In this document: one piece after another, positions 1 through 8,386 of the stretch
Position numbering within the stretch: the stretch's first letter is position 1
How the letters are laid out: every line of letters begins with the position of its first letter
Source of the DNA: Mucilaginibacter psychrotolerans
GTDB lineage: Bacteria; Bacteroidota; Bacteroidia; Sphingobacteriales; Sphingobacteriaceae
NCBI RefSeq assembly: GCF_004519315.1
Contig: NZ_SOZE01000002.1
Coordinates: forward strand, 310,001 to 374,000
Direction of reading: 5' to 3'
DNA: 64,000 bases
Program-made: the position numbers and the translations under genes
The notes under the pieces: generated by a model
Seen by the model: the letters and a program-made list of their open reading frames with translations, nothing else
What the model was told of the DNA's origin: nothing
The model's database searches: none

Positions 1-521
1 ATACGGTCCCTTAAAGCATCCATTAAGATGCCTACGAGTAAAGATGCCATGAGCAAGAAGCCCAGGCTAATGATAAGCGAAAACGAAAGGAATCTATTCT
101 GCAACATTTTTACCCAGCCTTTTTTGGGCTTGGCCTTTACCCGCCAGATCATATTCAGCGAATCTTGTATCTCCAGGAAAATACTGCTGGCACCTATCAA
201 CAATGTGCCAACGCCAACGGCAACAGCAGTGCCGGTTTTACCACTTAGCTCAAGACTTTTAAGCATCTCTTGAATCTGCAGAGCGGCAGATTCACCTACG
301 TAATGCTTAATTTCGGGATAAAGCCTGTTGGTGGCGGCATCGTGGCCAAAAACCAGGCCGGCTAAGGATATGATAAGGATAAGCAGCGGAGCCAACGAGA
401 AAACCGTGTAATACGCAAGGGATGCGCTTAACTTTAAGCCATTATCGCTGCCGAAAGCGCTGAATGTGGCCACCAACACTTTCCAGAGGTGTTTTAAATA
501 TTCTTTATCAAAAAACTTCAT
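1..521 (-). CDS. YihY/virulence factor BrkB family membrane protein (partial, N-terminal part)
   Basis: The reading frame starts at an ATG at 521 on the minus strand and runs off the left edge, leaving about 173 residues. The protein begins MKFFDKEYLKHLWKVLVATF and continues with LSASLAYYTVFSLAPLLILI, the typical first membrane helix and 'SLAYYTVFSLAP' signature of the YihY/BrkB family (formerly called RNase BN). Further hydrophobic segments follow around residues 90-110 and 145-170. Family members are polytopic inner-membrane proteins of about 300 residues with no agreed biochemical role. The gene is divergent from the phosphatase gene at 568, with only 46 bp between the start codons. Confidence 0.85.
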   Translation of the reverse strand, partial: MKFFDKEYLKHLWKVLVATFSAFGSDNGLKLSASLAYYTVFSLAPLLILIISLAGLVFGHDAATNRLYPEIKHYVGESAALQIQEMLKSLELSGKTGTAVAVGVGTLLIGASSIFLEIQDSLNMIWRVKAKPKKGWVKMLQNRFLSFSLIISLGFLLMASLLVGILMDALRDR

Positions 522-534
522 ATCTATATTTTTG
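504..534 (+). promoter_or_regulatory. possible promoter for the histidine phosphatase gene
   Basis: TATTTTTG at 527-534 fits the Bacteroidota -7 consensus TAnnTTTG, with a TTTA 19 bp upstream (504-507) as an imperfect -33 box. It lies 34 bp before the ATG at 568. The call is by consensus only. Confidence 0.35.
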
Positions 535-567
535 TAAATACCTTTACTTGCAATCCATATCAACGTT

Positions 568-1179
568 ATGAAAAACGCATCGCTAAGAAATAAAGCTTTA
601 AGAGCACTGTTTGTTTGCTTTTTACTTAGCAATTATAATGCATTTGCACAAGAAACTACCATATGGCTGGTGCGCCATGCCGAAAAAGAGGCTGCTACCG
701 CGTTAAACCCCGATAATCCCAACCTTAACTTAGATGGGCTGAAACGCGCCGCATCGCTTGCCAAATTCCTGAAGCGCGAAAAAATAAAAGCTATATACGT
801 TACCAAATACAAACGCACCGCCGAAACGGCTACACCGCTGGCTACGCAGGCCCGCATATTGCCCCGGGTTTATGGCGATAGCCTTAAAACTTTTGCCTCA
901 ACTATACTGAAAAACTTCAACGGCAACAACGTGCTTATCATAGGGCACTCCAATACCCTGATGCCCCTGCTGGATGCATTTGGAAGTGAAATGCCGTTTG
1001 ACGCGCTTGATGAGGATGATTACGACATGATTTTCAAACTCACTATCAATGATTCGGGTGAGCGCAAGCTGGAAATATCCTACTATGGCACACTGCACCA
1101 TAAATCAGACTTGCCGGAGAAGTACAAGGAGGATAACCGCCCAGCGCAGCAATTCATCAGCCAGCCATCGCACTATTGA
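568..1179 (+). CDS. exported histidine phosphatase family (SixA/phosphoglycerate-mutase-like) protein
   Basis: 203 residues. An N-terminal signal peptide with a hydrophobic core (ALFVCFLLSNYNAFA) and likely cleavage after AFA-Q predicts export. The mature part opens with WLVRHAEKE, the RHG/RHA motif whose His is phosphorylated in histidine phosphatases. A second conserved His occurs in LIIGHSNTL near residue 130, matching the family's catalytic pair. The length suits a compact one-domain SixA-like enzyme. The substrate cannot be read from the sequence. The gene appears monocistronic and is followed by a remnant of another gene. Confidence 0.85.
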   Translation: MKNASLRNKALRALFVCFLLSNYNAFAQETTIWLVRHAEKEAATALNPDNPNLNLDGLKRAASLAKFLKREKIKAIYVTKYKRTAETATPLATQARILPRVYGDSLKTFASTILKNFNGNNVLIIGHSNTLMPLLDAFGSEMPFDALDEDDYDMIFKLTINDSGERKLEISYYGTLHHKSDLPEKYKEDNRPAQQFISQPSHY

Positions 1180-1254
1180 TTTTGGCCCTTCGCCCGGGGT
1201 AAGGTAAATCGGCGCTCTGGCGACTGCGCGTTCACCCGGTAATAAGCGGTCTGA

Positions 1255-1370
1255 TTATTCCTCTATAACCGAAAAGAAATTGCCCGCCGGATCTTTAAAC
1301 CAGGCTATGTTTGGCCCGCCATTGCCGCGCGAAATATTGTCTTCGTCGGTTTTGAGGTGTTCGCTGCTCC
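1255..1370 (-). pseudogene. C-terminal remnant of a VOC (glyoxalase-like) protein
   Basis: Minus-strand translation ending at the TAA at 1255-1257 gives about 38 residues, including [20 protein letters not shown]. This is the classic last strand of VOC-superfamily proteins (glyoxalase/bleomycin-resistance/dioxygenase), in which the Glu is a metal ligand. Immediately upstream in the gene's direction lies the terminator of the next gene (1371-1409), so no start codon or N-terminal half remains. It is read as a decayed or truncated gene. No function is expected. Confidence 0.6.
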
Positions 1371-1409
1371 AAAAAAAGAGGCTGTACCATGTTTATGATA
1401 CAGCCTCTT
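1371..1409 (-). terminator. rho-independent terminator of the coiled-coil protein gene
   Basis: An 11-bp perfect stem (AAGAGGCTGTA at 1376-1386 with TACAGCCTCTT at 1399-1409) is followed on the minus strand by seven T. It lies 22 bp past the stop codon of the 1431-2339 gene. Confidence 0.85.
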
Positions 1410-1430
1410 CTATATTGGGGGCATGCCTGC

Positions 1431-2339
1431 CTATTTTAGCGTGAACGATGCTTTACCCATGGTGTATCCATCGGCATATAAAATTACGGTATATGTACCT
1501 TTTTGGAATGGTGAGTACAACCAGTCAATAGGGTAGGTGCTGCCATCGTCTTTAAAATCAATGGCCGTTTTATAGGTGTATTGCAAATCCTGTGCGTCGG
1601 CAGTAAAGGTGCCGCTATCTGCCGGCGTTATGAGGTTGCCGGTAGGGTCTATAACGCGTACGTAAACATCATGCAGTCCTTTTTCGGCCACGGTGTTGCT
1701 TGCAACAGTAAAGCTTATCTTTATTTTCTGTACGTTTTTAGCTTTCTTCTCTTCAACTTCTTTGCCGCTGTTCTTTATCTTATAAGCAATTACTTCAGCA
1801 ACGCCTACCTTTAATGCCGATGCTTCTTTTACCCTCGAATCCAGCTCCTGGTTTTTCTTTTCCAGGTCGGCTGCCTTGCCGCTGACTGTGGCCAGGTTGT
1901 TCTTCAACGTGTCGCGTTCTACGGTTAGGTTAGTGTTTTCTTTCTTAAGCTCTTCGTTTTCGGCAGTGTATTTGGCCACAAAATAACGTAGTTGCTTTAC
2001 ATCTTCCTGAGCCTTGCCAAGCTCGGCAACGGTAAGCTTGCCTTTTGCCAGTTTTTGGCGCAACACTTTTATTTTAACTCTCAACGAATCATTTTCGGCT
2101 TTCATGGCTGCGCTCATTTGCGCACGACCGGCGTTTACCTGCTCTATTTGTGCCTCCAGGCTATCCAACTCTGTTTGCAGGCGGGTTTTCTCATCATTCT
2201 GGTAAACTATCTTCGTATCCGATTTGCTTTTTTGCATGTACAGGTACACATCTGTACCCAACAAAGCCACTACTACCGCTATCAAAAAGTAAATTACATT
2301 CGAATTTTTTTTAGGCGGTTGTCCGTATTCTTTTTCCAT
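1431..2339 (-). CDS. membrane-anchored coiled-coil protein of unknown function
   Basis: 302 residues. A single hydrophobic helix at residues 16-34 (VIYFLIAVVVALLGTDVYLY) follows a short charged N-terminus, so the protein is probably anchored with most of it periplasmic. Residues about 40-175 are strongly helical, with heptad-like Leu/Lys/Glu patterns (LQTELDSLEAQIEQV, LKKENTNLTVERDTLKNNL), indicating a long coiled coil. The last 110 residues look like a beta-rich domain. I do not recognise a catalytic motif. A strong terminator follows, and the gene is divergent from the GHL10 hydrolase gene. Confidence 0.75.
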   Translation of the reverse strand: MEKEYGQPPKKNSNVIYFLIAVVVALLGTDVYLYMQKSKSDTKIVYQNDEKTRLQTELDSLEAQIEQVNAGRAQMSAAMKAENDSLRVKIKVLRQKLAKGKLTVAELGKAQEDVKQLRYFVAKYTAENEELKKENTNLTVERDTLKNNLATVSGKAADLEKKNQELDSRVKEASALKVGVAEVIAYKIKNSGKEVEEKKAKNVQKIKISFTVASNTVAEKGLHDVYVRVIDPTGNLITPADSGTFTADAQDLQYTYKTAIDFKDDGSTYPIDWLYSPFQKGTYTVILYADGYTMGKASFTLK

Positions 2340-2560
2340 CGTAATTGATCGTTAAGTTTAATATAGCCTAAACTATTACAAAAGCTTAGGGTTTTACCTG
2401 GGGTTGTTGATTAAATAAGTGGTTTAATTTATGCTAAGGTAAAAAAATCTGTTAAACCACATAAATTTTAGCGTCAATTTTAAAACCAACCTGAATAACT
2501 AAAACATAAAACCGAGGCAAATATTATGCTTAATAATAAAACCGCTTAGTAATGAGTTTA

Positions 2561-2568
2561 TATCTTTG
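2561..2568 (+). promoter_or_regulatory. candidate -7 element for the GHL10 hydrolase
   Basis: TATCTTTG matches the Bacteroidota -7 consensus TAnnTTTG and lies 25 bp before the ATG at 2594. No good TTTG is seen 19-21 bp upstream, so the assignment is tentative. Confidence 0.35.
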
Positions 2569-2593
2569 CAGCTTTTAATAAAATACCGGCTTG

Positions 2594-4159
2594 ATGCTAC
2601 GTTATAAATACTTTTTTGCGCTCGTTCTTTCTTTGTTGATTTCGGCACCTACGTTTGCCCAGGCAGTTGTTACTGCGGATTCTGTTTCGGTTCGCCCACA
2701 GCCCAAGCGGGAGTTTAGGGGCGTTTGGATAGCTACGGTATCTAACCTCGATTGGCCGCAGAATGCGCGCGGAACAGCAGAGAGCCAGCAGCGCGACCTC
2801 ATAAATCAACTGAACGCACACCAGCAAGCGGGCATTAACGCCATTATGTTCCAGGTGAGGCCCGCAGCCGATGCCTTCTACGCCAAAAGCCGCGAACCAT
2901 GGTCTAAATACCTTACCGGCAAACAGGGCGAAACCCCGGATTACGACCCCTTACAATTTGCTATAAACGAGGCGCACAAGCGCAGCATGGAGCTGCATGC
3001 CTGGTTTAACCCCTACCGCGCCACCTTCGATAATAAATTTTACGCACTTGCCCCTGATCATATTACCCGTACCAAACCCGAATGGTTTTTTACGTACGAA
3101 GGTATAAAGCTTTTTAACCCCGGTTTGCCCGAAGTGCGCGAATATATAGTGCAGGTGGTGCTTGATGTGGTGAAGAACTACGATGTAGACGGCATACATA
3201 TGGATGATTACTTTTACCCATACCCCGCAAAAGGACAGGTAATAAACGACGCTGAGGCGTACGCAGAATATGGCAAAGGCTTTGATAATATAAAGGATTG
3301 GCGCCGCGATAATGTAGATAAGCTGATACACATGCTGGCCGATAGCATACACAAATACAAGCCAACGATGAAGTTTGGCATAAGCCCGTTCGGCATATGG
3401 GCCAACAGGAGCCAACACCCCGATGGTTCGGAAACAAATGGAGGCTCCTCTTACATTGAAAACTTTGCAGATAGCCGCAAATGGATGAAAGAAGGTTGGA
3501 TAGATTACATAAACCCGCAGATATACTGGCATATTGGTTATCGCCTGGCTCCGTTTGAAAAACTGCTGGATTGGTGGAGCAGCAACACTTACAATCGCCA
3601 TTTGTACGTTGGCCAGGCTCCCTACCGCTTTTATGAGCCGCGCAGCCTTGCCTACAAAAATCCATCGGAGATACCCAATCAGCTTAGGCTTATTCGTGCC
3701 AATCCGAGGGCACAGGGCAGTGTATTCTTCCGCTCTTTATCAATAGTAAACAATGCCAATCACTTAACCGATAGCTTAAGGACAGATTTTTATCGCTACC
3801 CGGCACTGCCGCCGCCAATGCTTTGGCTGGATTCGGTACCGCCTAATGCACCACAGGCTTTTACGGCGCGGCTGGAAAAAAAGAATGCCGTTTTGCGATG
3901 GAGTGCCCCCCTGGCAGCTGCTGATAATGAGCCCGTTTACGGATACGTGATCTATCGGTTCCAGGTAAATGAGAAATTTGATTTAGGCGACCCGCGCAAC
4001 ATCGTACATATCCAGTATAATACTGATACCCTTTACCAGGATACTACTGTACAGCCGGGAAAAACCTATTTTTATGTGGTAACCGCTATAGACAGGTTGA
4101 AGAACGAGAGCGAGCGAACGGCACCCATGGCCGTTACGGTGCCGGCGTCAGTACTTTAA
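2594..4159 (+). CDS. secreted family 10-like glycosyl hydrolase (GHL10/DUF187, DigH-like) with C-terminal FnIII domain
   Basis: 521 residues from the ATG at 2594 (a TTG immediately precedes it). A signal peptide (YFFALVLSLLISAPTFAQA) is followed by EFRGVWIATVSNLDWP, the hallmark opening of the GHL10 domain. Also present are AGINAIMFQVRPAADAFY, LHAWFNPYRAT, YDVDGIHMDDYFYPYP and WIDYINPQIYWHIG, giving a complete TIM-barrel domain. The E. coli member DigH cleaves denuded peptidoglycan glycan strands, so a cell-wall role is plausible. The last 90 residues (AFTARLEKKNAVLRWSAP to the end) resemble a fibronectin type III module. The stop codon overlaps the convergent DUF1835 gene by 4 bp. Confidence 0.9.
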   Translation: MLRYKYFFALVLSLLISAPTFAQAVVTADSVSVRPQPKREFRGVWIATVSNLDWPQNARGTAESQQRDLINQLNAHQQAGINAIMFQVRPAADAFYAKSREPWSKYLTGKQGETPDYDPLQFAINEAHKRSMELHAWFNPYRATFDNKFYALAPDHITRTKPEWFFTYEGIKLFNPGLPEVREYIVQVVLDVVKNYDVDGIHMDDYFYPYPAKGQVINDAEAYAEYGKGFDNIKDWRRDNVDKLIHMLADSIHKYKPTMKFGISPFGIWANRSQHPDGSETNGGSSYIENFADSRKWMKEGWIDYINPQIYWHIGYRLAPFEKLLDWWSSNTYNRHLYVGQAPYRFYEPRSLAYKNPSEIPNQLRLIRANPRAQGSVFFRSLSIVNNANHLTDSLRTDFYRYPALPPPMLWLDSVPPNAPQAFTARLEKKNAVLRWSAPLAAADNEPVYGYVIYRFQVNEKFDLGDPRNIVHIQYNTDTLYQDTTVQPGKTYFYVVTAIDRLKNESERTAPMAVTVPASVL

Positions 4160-4947
4160 AGGTTGATGAGTTGTTTATCTGCTAATTGCTGCAGGTAAAT
4201 ATCCAGTTGGCTATCGCCCATGCCGTATATTTTTTCGGTTTGCCAGAAGGATTGGTAAATGGCCGGTTTTGTACGGCTGCCGTCATTGTAAATAACCAGC
4301 AGTTTACGATGAATATAATTTAAGCCGTCGGCATCAAATTCAAGTCTTTTCAGATGCGCCTGCATAGCTGGCTCCAGATTGGACATATTGCCCCAAAAGG
4401 TGGTTTCGGTAAGCCAGGCTTTCAGCTTAGCGGCATCGCCCTCCACGTACATCGCCCATGCTTCAGCAGCAAGTGCAAAATCGTATTCGCTTAATTGTAC
4501 GCGGATATTATCGTACAGGTAATCTAACTGCTCGCCGTTAAGCTGACCCATACCCATAAAATCTTCCATACCCGGGAAATCGGTAGGGCTTATCAAATAT
4601 ACTTCAGGGGCAGATAGGTTGGTTTGCTGGTTAAGCAGCATCATGCATGCCAGTAGGTTTACCTGGCAATGCAAATCAAAATCAAACCAAAGATTTATTT
4701 CTTCGTAAGGCTGGCTCAGCATTTCCAGCGGTACAACCACGCTGTCGTGGTAGCCCTCCGGCGTTTCGCCAAAGGTTGCGCTTATCCATTCAGCCCGTTG
4801 CTGCCAAAATGCCGCTGATGCAACATTGGCCATCACCGGCCCTTCTGATAACACTTCGCGCCATATCATCACATCGCCGGCTATATCGGCCTGTTCAAAA
4901 CCGGGTAAAGTGGCATCGCCATTGAGGATATGGAGTGTTTGCTGCAT
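4156..4947 (-). CDS. DUF1835 domain-containing protein
   Basis: 263 residues, no signal peptide. The N-terminus LHILNGDATLPGFEQADIAG, followed by MIWREVLSEGP, is the characteristic start of DUF1835 proteins, a cytoplasmic family without an assigned reaction. A conserved Trp-rich C-terminal half follows (WAMYVEGD, LEFDADGLN). The gene is convergent with, and overlaps by 4 bp, the GHL10 hydrolase gene. The TlpA-like gene lies 42 bp upstream on the same strand, so co-transcription is possible. Confidence 0.85.
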   Translation of the reverse strand: MQQTLHILNGDATLPGFEQADIAGDVMIWREVLSEGPVMANVASAAFWQQRAEWISATFGETPEGYHDSVVVPLEMLSQPYEEINLWFDFDLHCQVNLLACMMLLNQQTNLSAPEVYLISPTDFPGMEDFMGMGQLNGEQLDYLYDNIRVQLSEYDFALAAEAWAMYVEGDAAKLKAWLTETTFWGNMSNLEPAMQAHLKRLEFDADGLNYIHRKLLVIYNDGSRTKPAIYQSFWQTEKIYGMGDSQLDIYLQQLADKQLINL

Positions 4948-4989
4948 AGTATTAAAAGTGCATTTTATGGCCTTTTGTTTTATGGGGCA

Positions 4990-6222
4990 TTATATCTTTT
5001 CGGCCAGCAGATCCTCCGTTAGCTGCTCAAACTCGCTAATGAATTCGGTGTAGTAGTGCCCGGTGCCCGGCCCGCTGAAGCCGGTGTGTATTTTGCGTAC
5101 ATCGCCGCTCTTATCAATAATGATGGTTGTAGGGAAGCCCACAACTTTGGTAAGCATAGGCAGGCTTTTAGCCGTTTCCACTTTGTTGCTGGTGTAGCCG
5201 GTAATCAATAGCGGGTAGGGGATATTAAAGCGATCTTTTATCTGCGCTACCGTTTTTTGCGATTTGGCAAAATCGGTAGTGCGCTCGTAGGCGAGGCCCA
5301 CAACCTCAACGCCCTTTTTATGGAATTTCTTGTAATAGTTTACCATGTAGGCGGTTTCGTCCATACAATTAGGGCACCAGGAGCCCATGATCTGGATGAT
5401 AACCACTTTGTTTTTAAAGCGTTCATCGTCCAAAGAAACCGTTTTCCCGGTTATATCCTTAAAGCTAAAAGCTAGTTTTTTGTAGCCCGGTTTTAAAGCA
5501 GCTAGTGAATAAGCATCGGGGAGTTTAGCGTTCTTGTTACGTACTGCGGTCCAAACATCTTTACCGGTTAAACCTGAGAAGAATTTGCCCTCGCTCAGGG
5601 TTTTATCATCACTTATTTTCGCCGTGAATAAAAAGGCATGCCCTCCATCGAAACAGCTTAGGTAAAGGCGATTACCGGCCACCGTACCCTCCAGAAAGCG
5701 GTAATCGCCTGTTGTGGTTAAAAAGGTACCCGTTACTTTGCTGCCGCTTTGTTTGAATTCAGCCACGGTGGTGTCCTGATCGGCACCCTCGCCAAATATG
5801 GCCGACCAGCGGCCACTCACATCAAAAGCGGGCTTTTCGCCATCCTTAAAAAAACGATAAGGGGTAGTTGCCATTGCAGTAAATTCCATGGCTGCATCGC
5901 GAGCGCCCAGGTGCTTGATAAATTGCCCGCTAAGCGTTTGGCCGGTTTGTTTAAGCCGGAACTCCGAATCGAACAAAGGCATTTTGACGAATACCGAATC
6001 GCCGCTGCCCGTTACGTTAGGCACCTGCAAATGCTCGGTGCTGTTGATAACCGTCAGTTGCTGCTTGCCGTTGCCGCTAACCTCAAAATTGAAGGGGATT
6101 TCGTTACCTGAGGTAGTTTTGAGTGCGCCGCGCCAGATGCTGGTTGCCAGTTTGGTTTGTGCCGAAGCTATTGGGGATAGCGAAGCGAAGACTGCCGCGC
6201 TAAATAGAAGTTTCTTTATCAT
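4990..6222 (-). CDS. TlpA-family thioredoxin-like protein
   Basis: 410 residues with a signal peptide (LLFSAAVFASLSPIASAQ). Residues 20-240 form a beta-rich domain of the kind found before thioredoxin folds in Bacteroidota TlpA proteins. Residues about 255-400 form the thioredoxin domain, with the redox motif WCPNC in MGSWCPNCMDETAYM and a cis-proline region at VVGFPTTIIIDKSG. It is probably a periplasmic disulfide reductase or peroxiredoxin-like protein; partners are not evident. It sits upstream of the DUF1835 gene on the same strand. Confidence 0.88.
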   Translation of the reverse strand: MIKKLLFSAAVFASLSPIASAQTKLATSIWRGALKTTSGNEIPFNFEVSGNGKQQLTVINSTEHLQVPNVTGSGDSVFVKMPLFDSEFRLKQTGQTLSGQFIKHLGARDAAMEFTAMATTPYRFFKDGEKPAFDVSGRWSAIFGEGADQDTTVAEFKQSGSKVTGTFLTTTGDYRFLEGTVAGNRLYLSCFDGGHAFLFTAKISDDKTLSEGKFFSGLTGKDVWTAVRNKNAKLPDAYSLAALKPGYKKLAFSFKDITGKTVSLDDERFKNKVVIIQIMGSWCPNCMDETAYMVNYYKKFHKKGVEVVGLAYERTTDFAKSQKTVAQIKDRFNIPYPLLITGYTSNKVETAKSLPMLTKVVGFPTTIIIDKSGDVRKIHTGFSGPGTGHYYTEFISEFEQLTEDLLAEKI

Positions 6223-6317
6223 GGATAAAATAGTCTACTAATTTGATATACTTTTTCAAAAGTAACAAAAGGAGGCAACTATTTAAAAATTCGGTAGCAA
6301 ATGACAATGGGGTGAGC

Positions 6318-6641
6318 TTATTTTTTCAGCGCCTTTTCAATATCGGTGAGCTTATCTAAGAAGCGTGCGTTGAATTCTTGCTGACGCTGATTAAATAAAA
6401 GTTGCCGCTCATTAAACGATTGTTGTTGCTCCATGAATTTATGATTCTGTTGAAATTCTTGAAGCGACAACTCTACAAGTTGCCTAAGCATTGCGTTTGT
6501 TTCCTTAAACATGCCAGTATGCTCATTTAAAATTTGCGTATGCTGATTGAGTATTGTAGAATGCTCATCCAATTTTTCCGACTGCTGATCTTGCTTCCGC
6601 AGCATCTCGGCGATAACAACTAAAAAATCCTTATCCGTCAT
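6318..6641 (-). CDS. small coiled-coil hypothetical protein
   Basis: 107 residues if started at the ATG at 6641 (MTDKDFLVVIAEML); an in-frame TTG at 6665 would add eight residues and abut the upstream stop codon. The protein is almost entirely helical and polar, with repeated Gln/His/Glu heptads (STILNQHTQILNEHT, ERQLLFNQRQQEFN). It has no membrane segment or catalytic motif. It lies 24 bp downstream of the acyl-CoA dehydrogenase gene on the same strand. Function unknown; an oligomerising scaffold is only a guess. Confidence 0.6.
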   Translation of the reverse strand: MTDKDFLVVIAEMLRKQDQQSEKLDEHSTILNQHTQILNEHTGMFKETNAMLRQLVELSLQEFQQNHKFMEQQQSFNERQLLFNQRQQEFNARFLDKLTDIEKALKK

Positions 6642-6665
6642 ATCCAAATTTAAGCAAATTATCAA

Positions 6666-7805
6666 TTACTTCAATACCTCGCGGGAGATGACAATCCGTT
6701 GAATCTCTGATGTCCCCTCGTATATCTGCGTTATTTTGGCATCCCGCATCAGGCGTTCTACATGGTACTCTTTTACAAAACCGTAGCCGCCGTGTATCTG
6801 TACGGCTTCTACGGTGGTGCGCATTGCGGTTTCTGATGCGAAGAGTTTGGCCATAGATGCTGCCTGCGCGTAAGGCAGATGGTTGTCCTTTAGCCATGCC
6901 GCACGGTAGCACAGCAGGCGTGCGGCTTCTATCTCAGTAGCCATGTCGGCCAGTTTGAACTGGATGGCCTGCAAATCGGCCAGGGTTTTACCGAATGCCT
7001 TGCGGTCTTTAGCATATTGTACCGATAGTTCATAAGCCCCGGCGGCGATGCCCAGCGCCTGCGATGCGATGCCGATGCGCCCGCCCTCCAGCGTGGCCAT
7101 GGCAAATTTAAAGCCGAAGCCTTCCTCGCCTATGCGGTTTTCTTTAGGAACTTTTACATCGGTAAACATCAGCGAATGGGTATCAGAGCCACGGATACCC
7201 ATCTTATTTTCTTTGGGGCCCACAGTAAAACCTTGCATGCCTTTTTCTATAATAAGCGCGTTGATACCGCGGTGTTTTTTGGAGGCATCGGTTTGGGCCA
7301 TAACAATATAGGTTGATGCCGTACTGCCATTGGTTATCCAGTTTTTGGTGCCGTTGAGCAGGTAATAATCGCCCATATCAATGGCCGTGGTTTGCTGCGA
7401 GGTAGCATCAGAACCTGCCTCAGGCTCGCTCAGGCAAAAAGCGCCTATCACCTGTCCCTGCGCCAGTGGTATTAAATATTTTTGTTTCTGCGCTTCATTG
7501 CCATATTTCTCCAGGCCGTAACACACCAGCGAATTATTTACCGATACCACTACCGATGCCGATGCATCAACCTTTGATAGTTCCTCCATCACAATGCTGT
7601 AGGATATGGCATCCATGCCGCTACCGCCATACTCGGGCGATACCATCATGCCTAAAAAGCCCAGCTCACCCAGCTTCTTTATCTGTTCTGCAGGGAATTT
7701 CTGGTGCTCGTCGCGCTCTATTACGCCGGGTTTTAACTCCGTTTGCGCAAAATCGCGCGCGGCCTGGCGTATCATCAATTGCTCTTCGGTAAGTTCAAAC
7801 TGCAT
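6666..7805 (-). CDS. acyl-CoA dehydrogenase
   Basis: 379 residues, the usual length for a short-chain-type acyl-CoA dehydrogenase, an FAD enzyme that introduces the alpha-beta double bond of acyl-CoA in beta-oxidation or branched-chain amino acid breakdown. Signatures are FCLSEPEAGSDA (acyl-CoA dehydrogenase motif 1), KNWITNGSTASTYIVMAQT, and C-terminal QIHGGYGFVKEYHVERLMRD with IYEGTSEIQRIVISR. The Glu of YEGTSE is the expected catalytic base position. Start at ATG 7805. No electron-transfer flavoprotein gene lies nearby, so the substrate is not indicated. Confidence 0.93.
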   Translation of the reverse strand: MQFELTEEQLMIRQAARDFAQTELKPGVIERDEHQKFPAEQIKKLGELGFLGMMVSPEYGGSGMDAISYSIVMEELSKVDASASVVVSVNNSLVCYGLEKYGNEAQKQKYLIPLAQGQVIGAFCLSEPEAGSDATSQQTTAIDMGDYYLLNGTKNWITNGSTASTYIVMAQTDASKKHRGINALIIEKGMQGFTVGPKENKMGIRGSDTHSLMFTDVKVPKENRIGEEGFGFKFAMATLEGGRIGIASQALGIAAGAYELSVQYAKDRKAFGKTLADLQAIQFKLADMATEIEAARLLCYRAAWLKDNHLPYAQAASMAKLFASETAMRTTVEAVQIHGGYGFVKEYHVERLMRDAKITQIYEGTSEIQRIVISREVLK

Positions 7806-8386
7806 AGGTGTATTTTGATGAGCCTAAAGTAAAGTATTATGCACGCATAGCAAAATTATAGGCACAAAAAAAGAGAGCCTTTTTGAAGCTCCCTTTTCCC
7901 CTAATTAATTTAAACTATTGATTAAACCCAAAAAAAAGAACAAATCATCTCAACTTGGGCTACTGAGAATTCAATTAAGCCTGAACACCTGAAAACGTTT
8001 TTGCATAGGTAGATGCTTTTATGTTTTTTGCAGGATATGCAGGGCTGTTTGGTTTATAACAAAATTAACGCCATGTTTTTTTACGGTAAGAAGCCCGTGT
8101 TTAAACATAAATAGGGCATTTGGAGAAATTCCAAATTGTTTATTTGACACAATGAATGGCTTTAAGCGTTGATAGTTAGTTGTTTAATGAGCAATGCCGG
8201 TACACTCGTGTTTTGAATCGCGCAAAACGCCTACAACTTTTATGTTTAATTTATTTTCAGATAAATTTCCAACGCATTCTTCCATCGTCATTAAATGAAA
8301 TAAAATTAACTATGTATATTTAACCACTATTGATTTTCTGTTTTTACATACACCCCCTGTATTTTATTACATACACCATCTAAAAT
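7806..8386. other. 580-bp intergenic region between divergent genes
   Basis: AT-rich spacer between the acyl-CoA dehydrogenase gene (minus) and the M13 peptidase gene (plus). An imperfect hairpin with an A-run on the plus strand (7866-7900) resembles a weak minus-strand terminator, but no minus-strand gene precedes it. No convincing small ORF, RNA gene or repeat was seen. Confidence 0.4.

Noticed and set aside
2951-3665. Long antisense frames (183-216 codons) within the GHL10 hydrolase gene
   Set aside because: They are shadows of a strongly conserved gene, with unlikely amino acid composition and no start signals.
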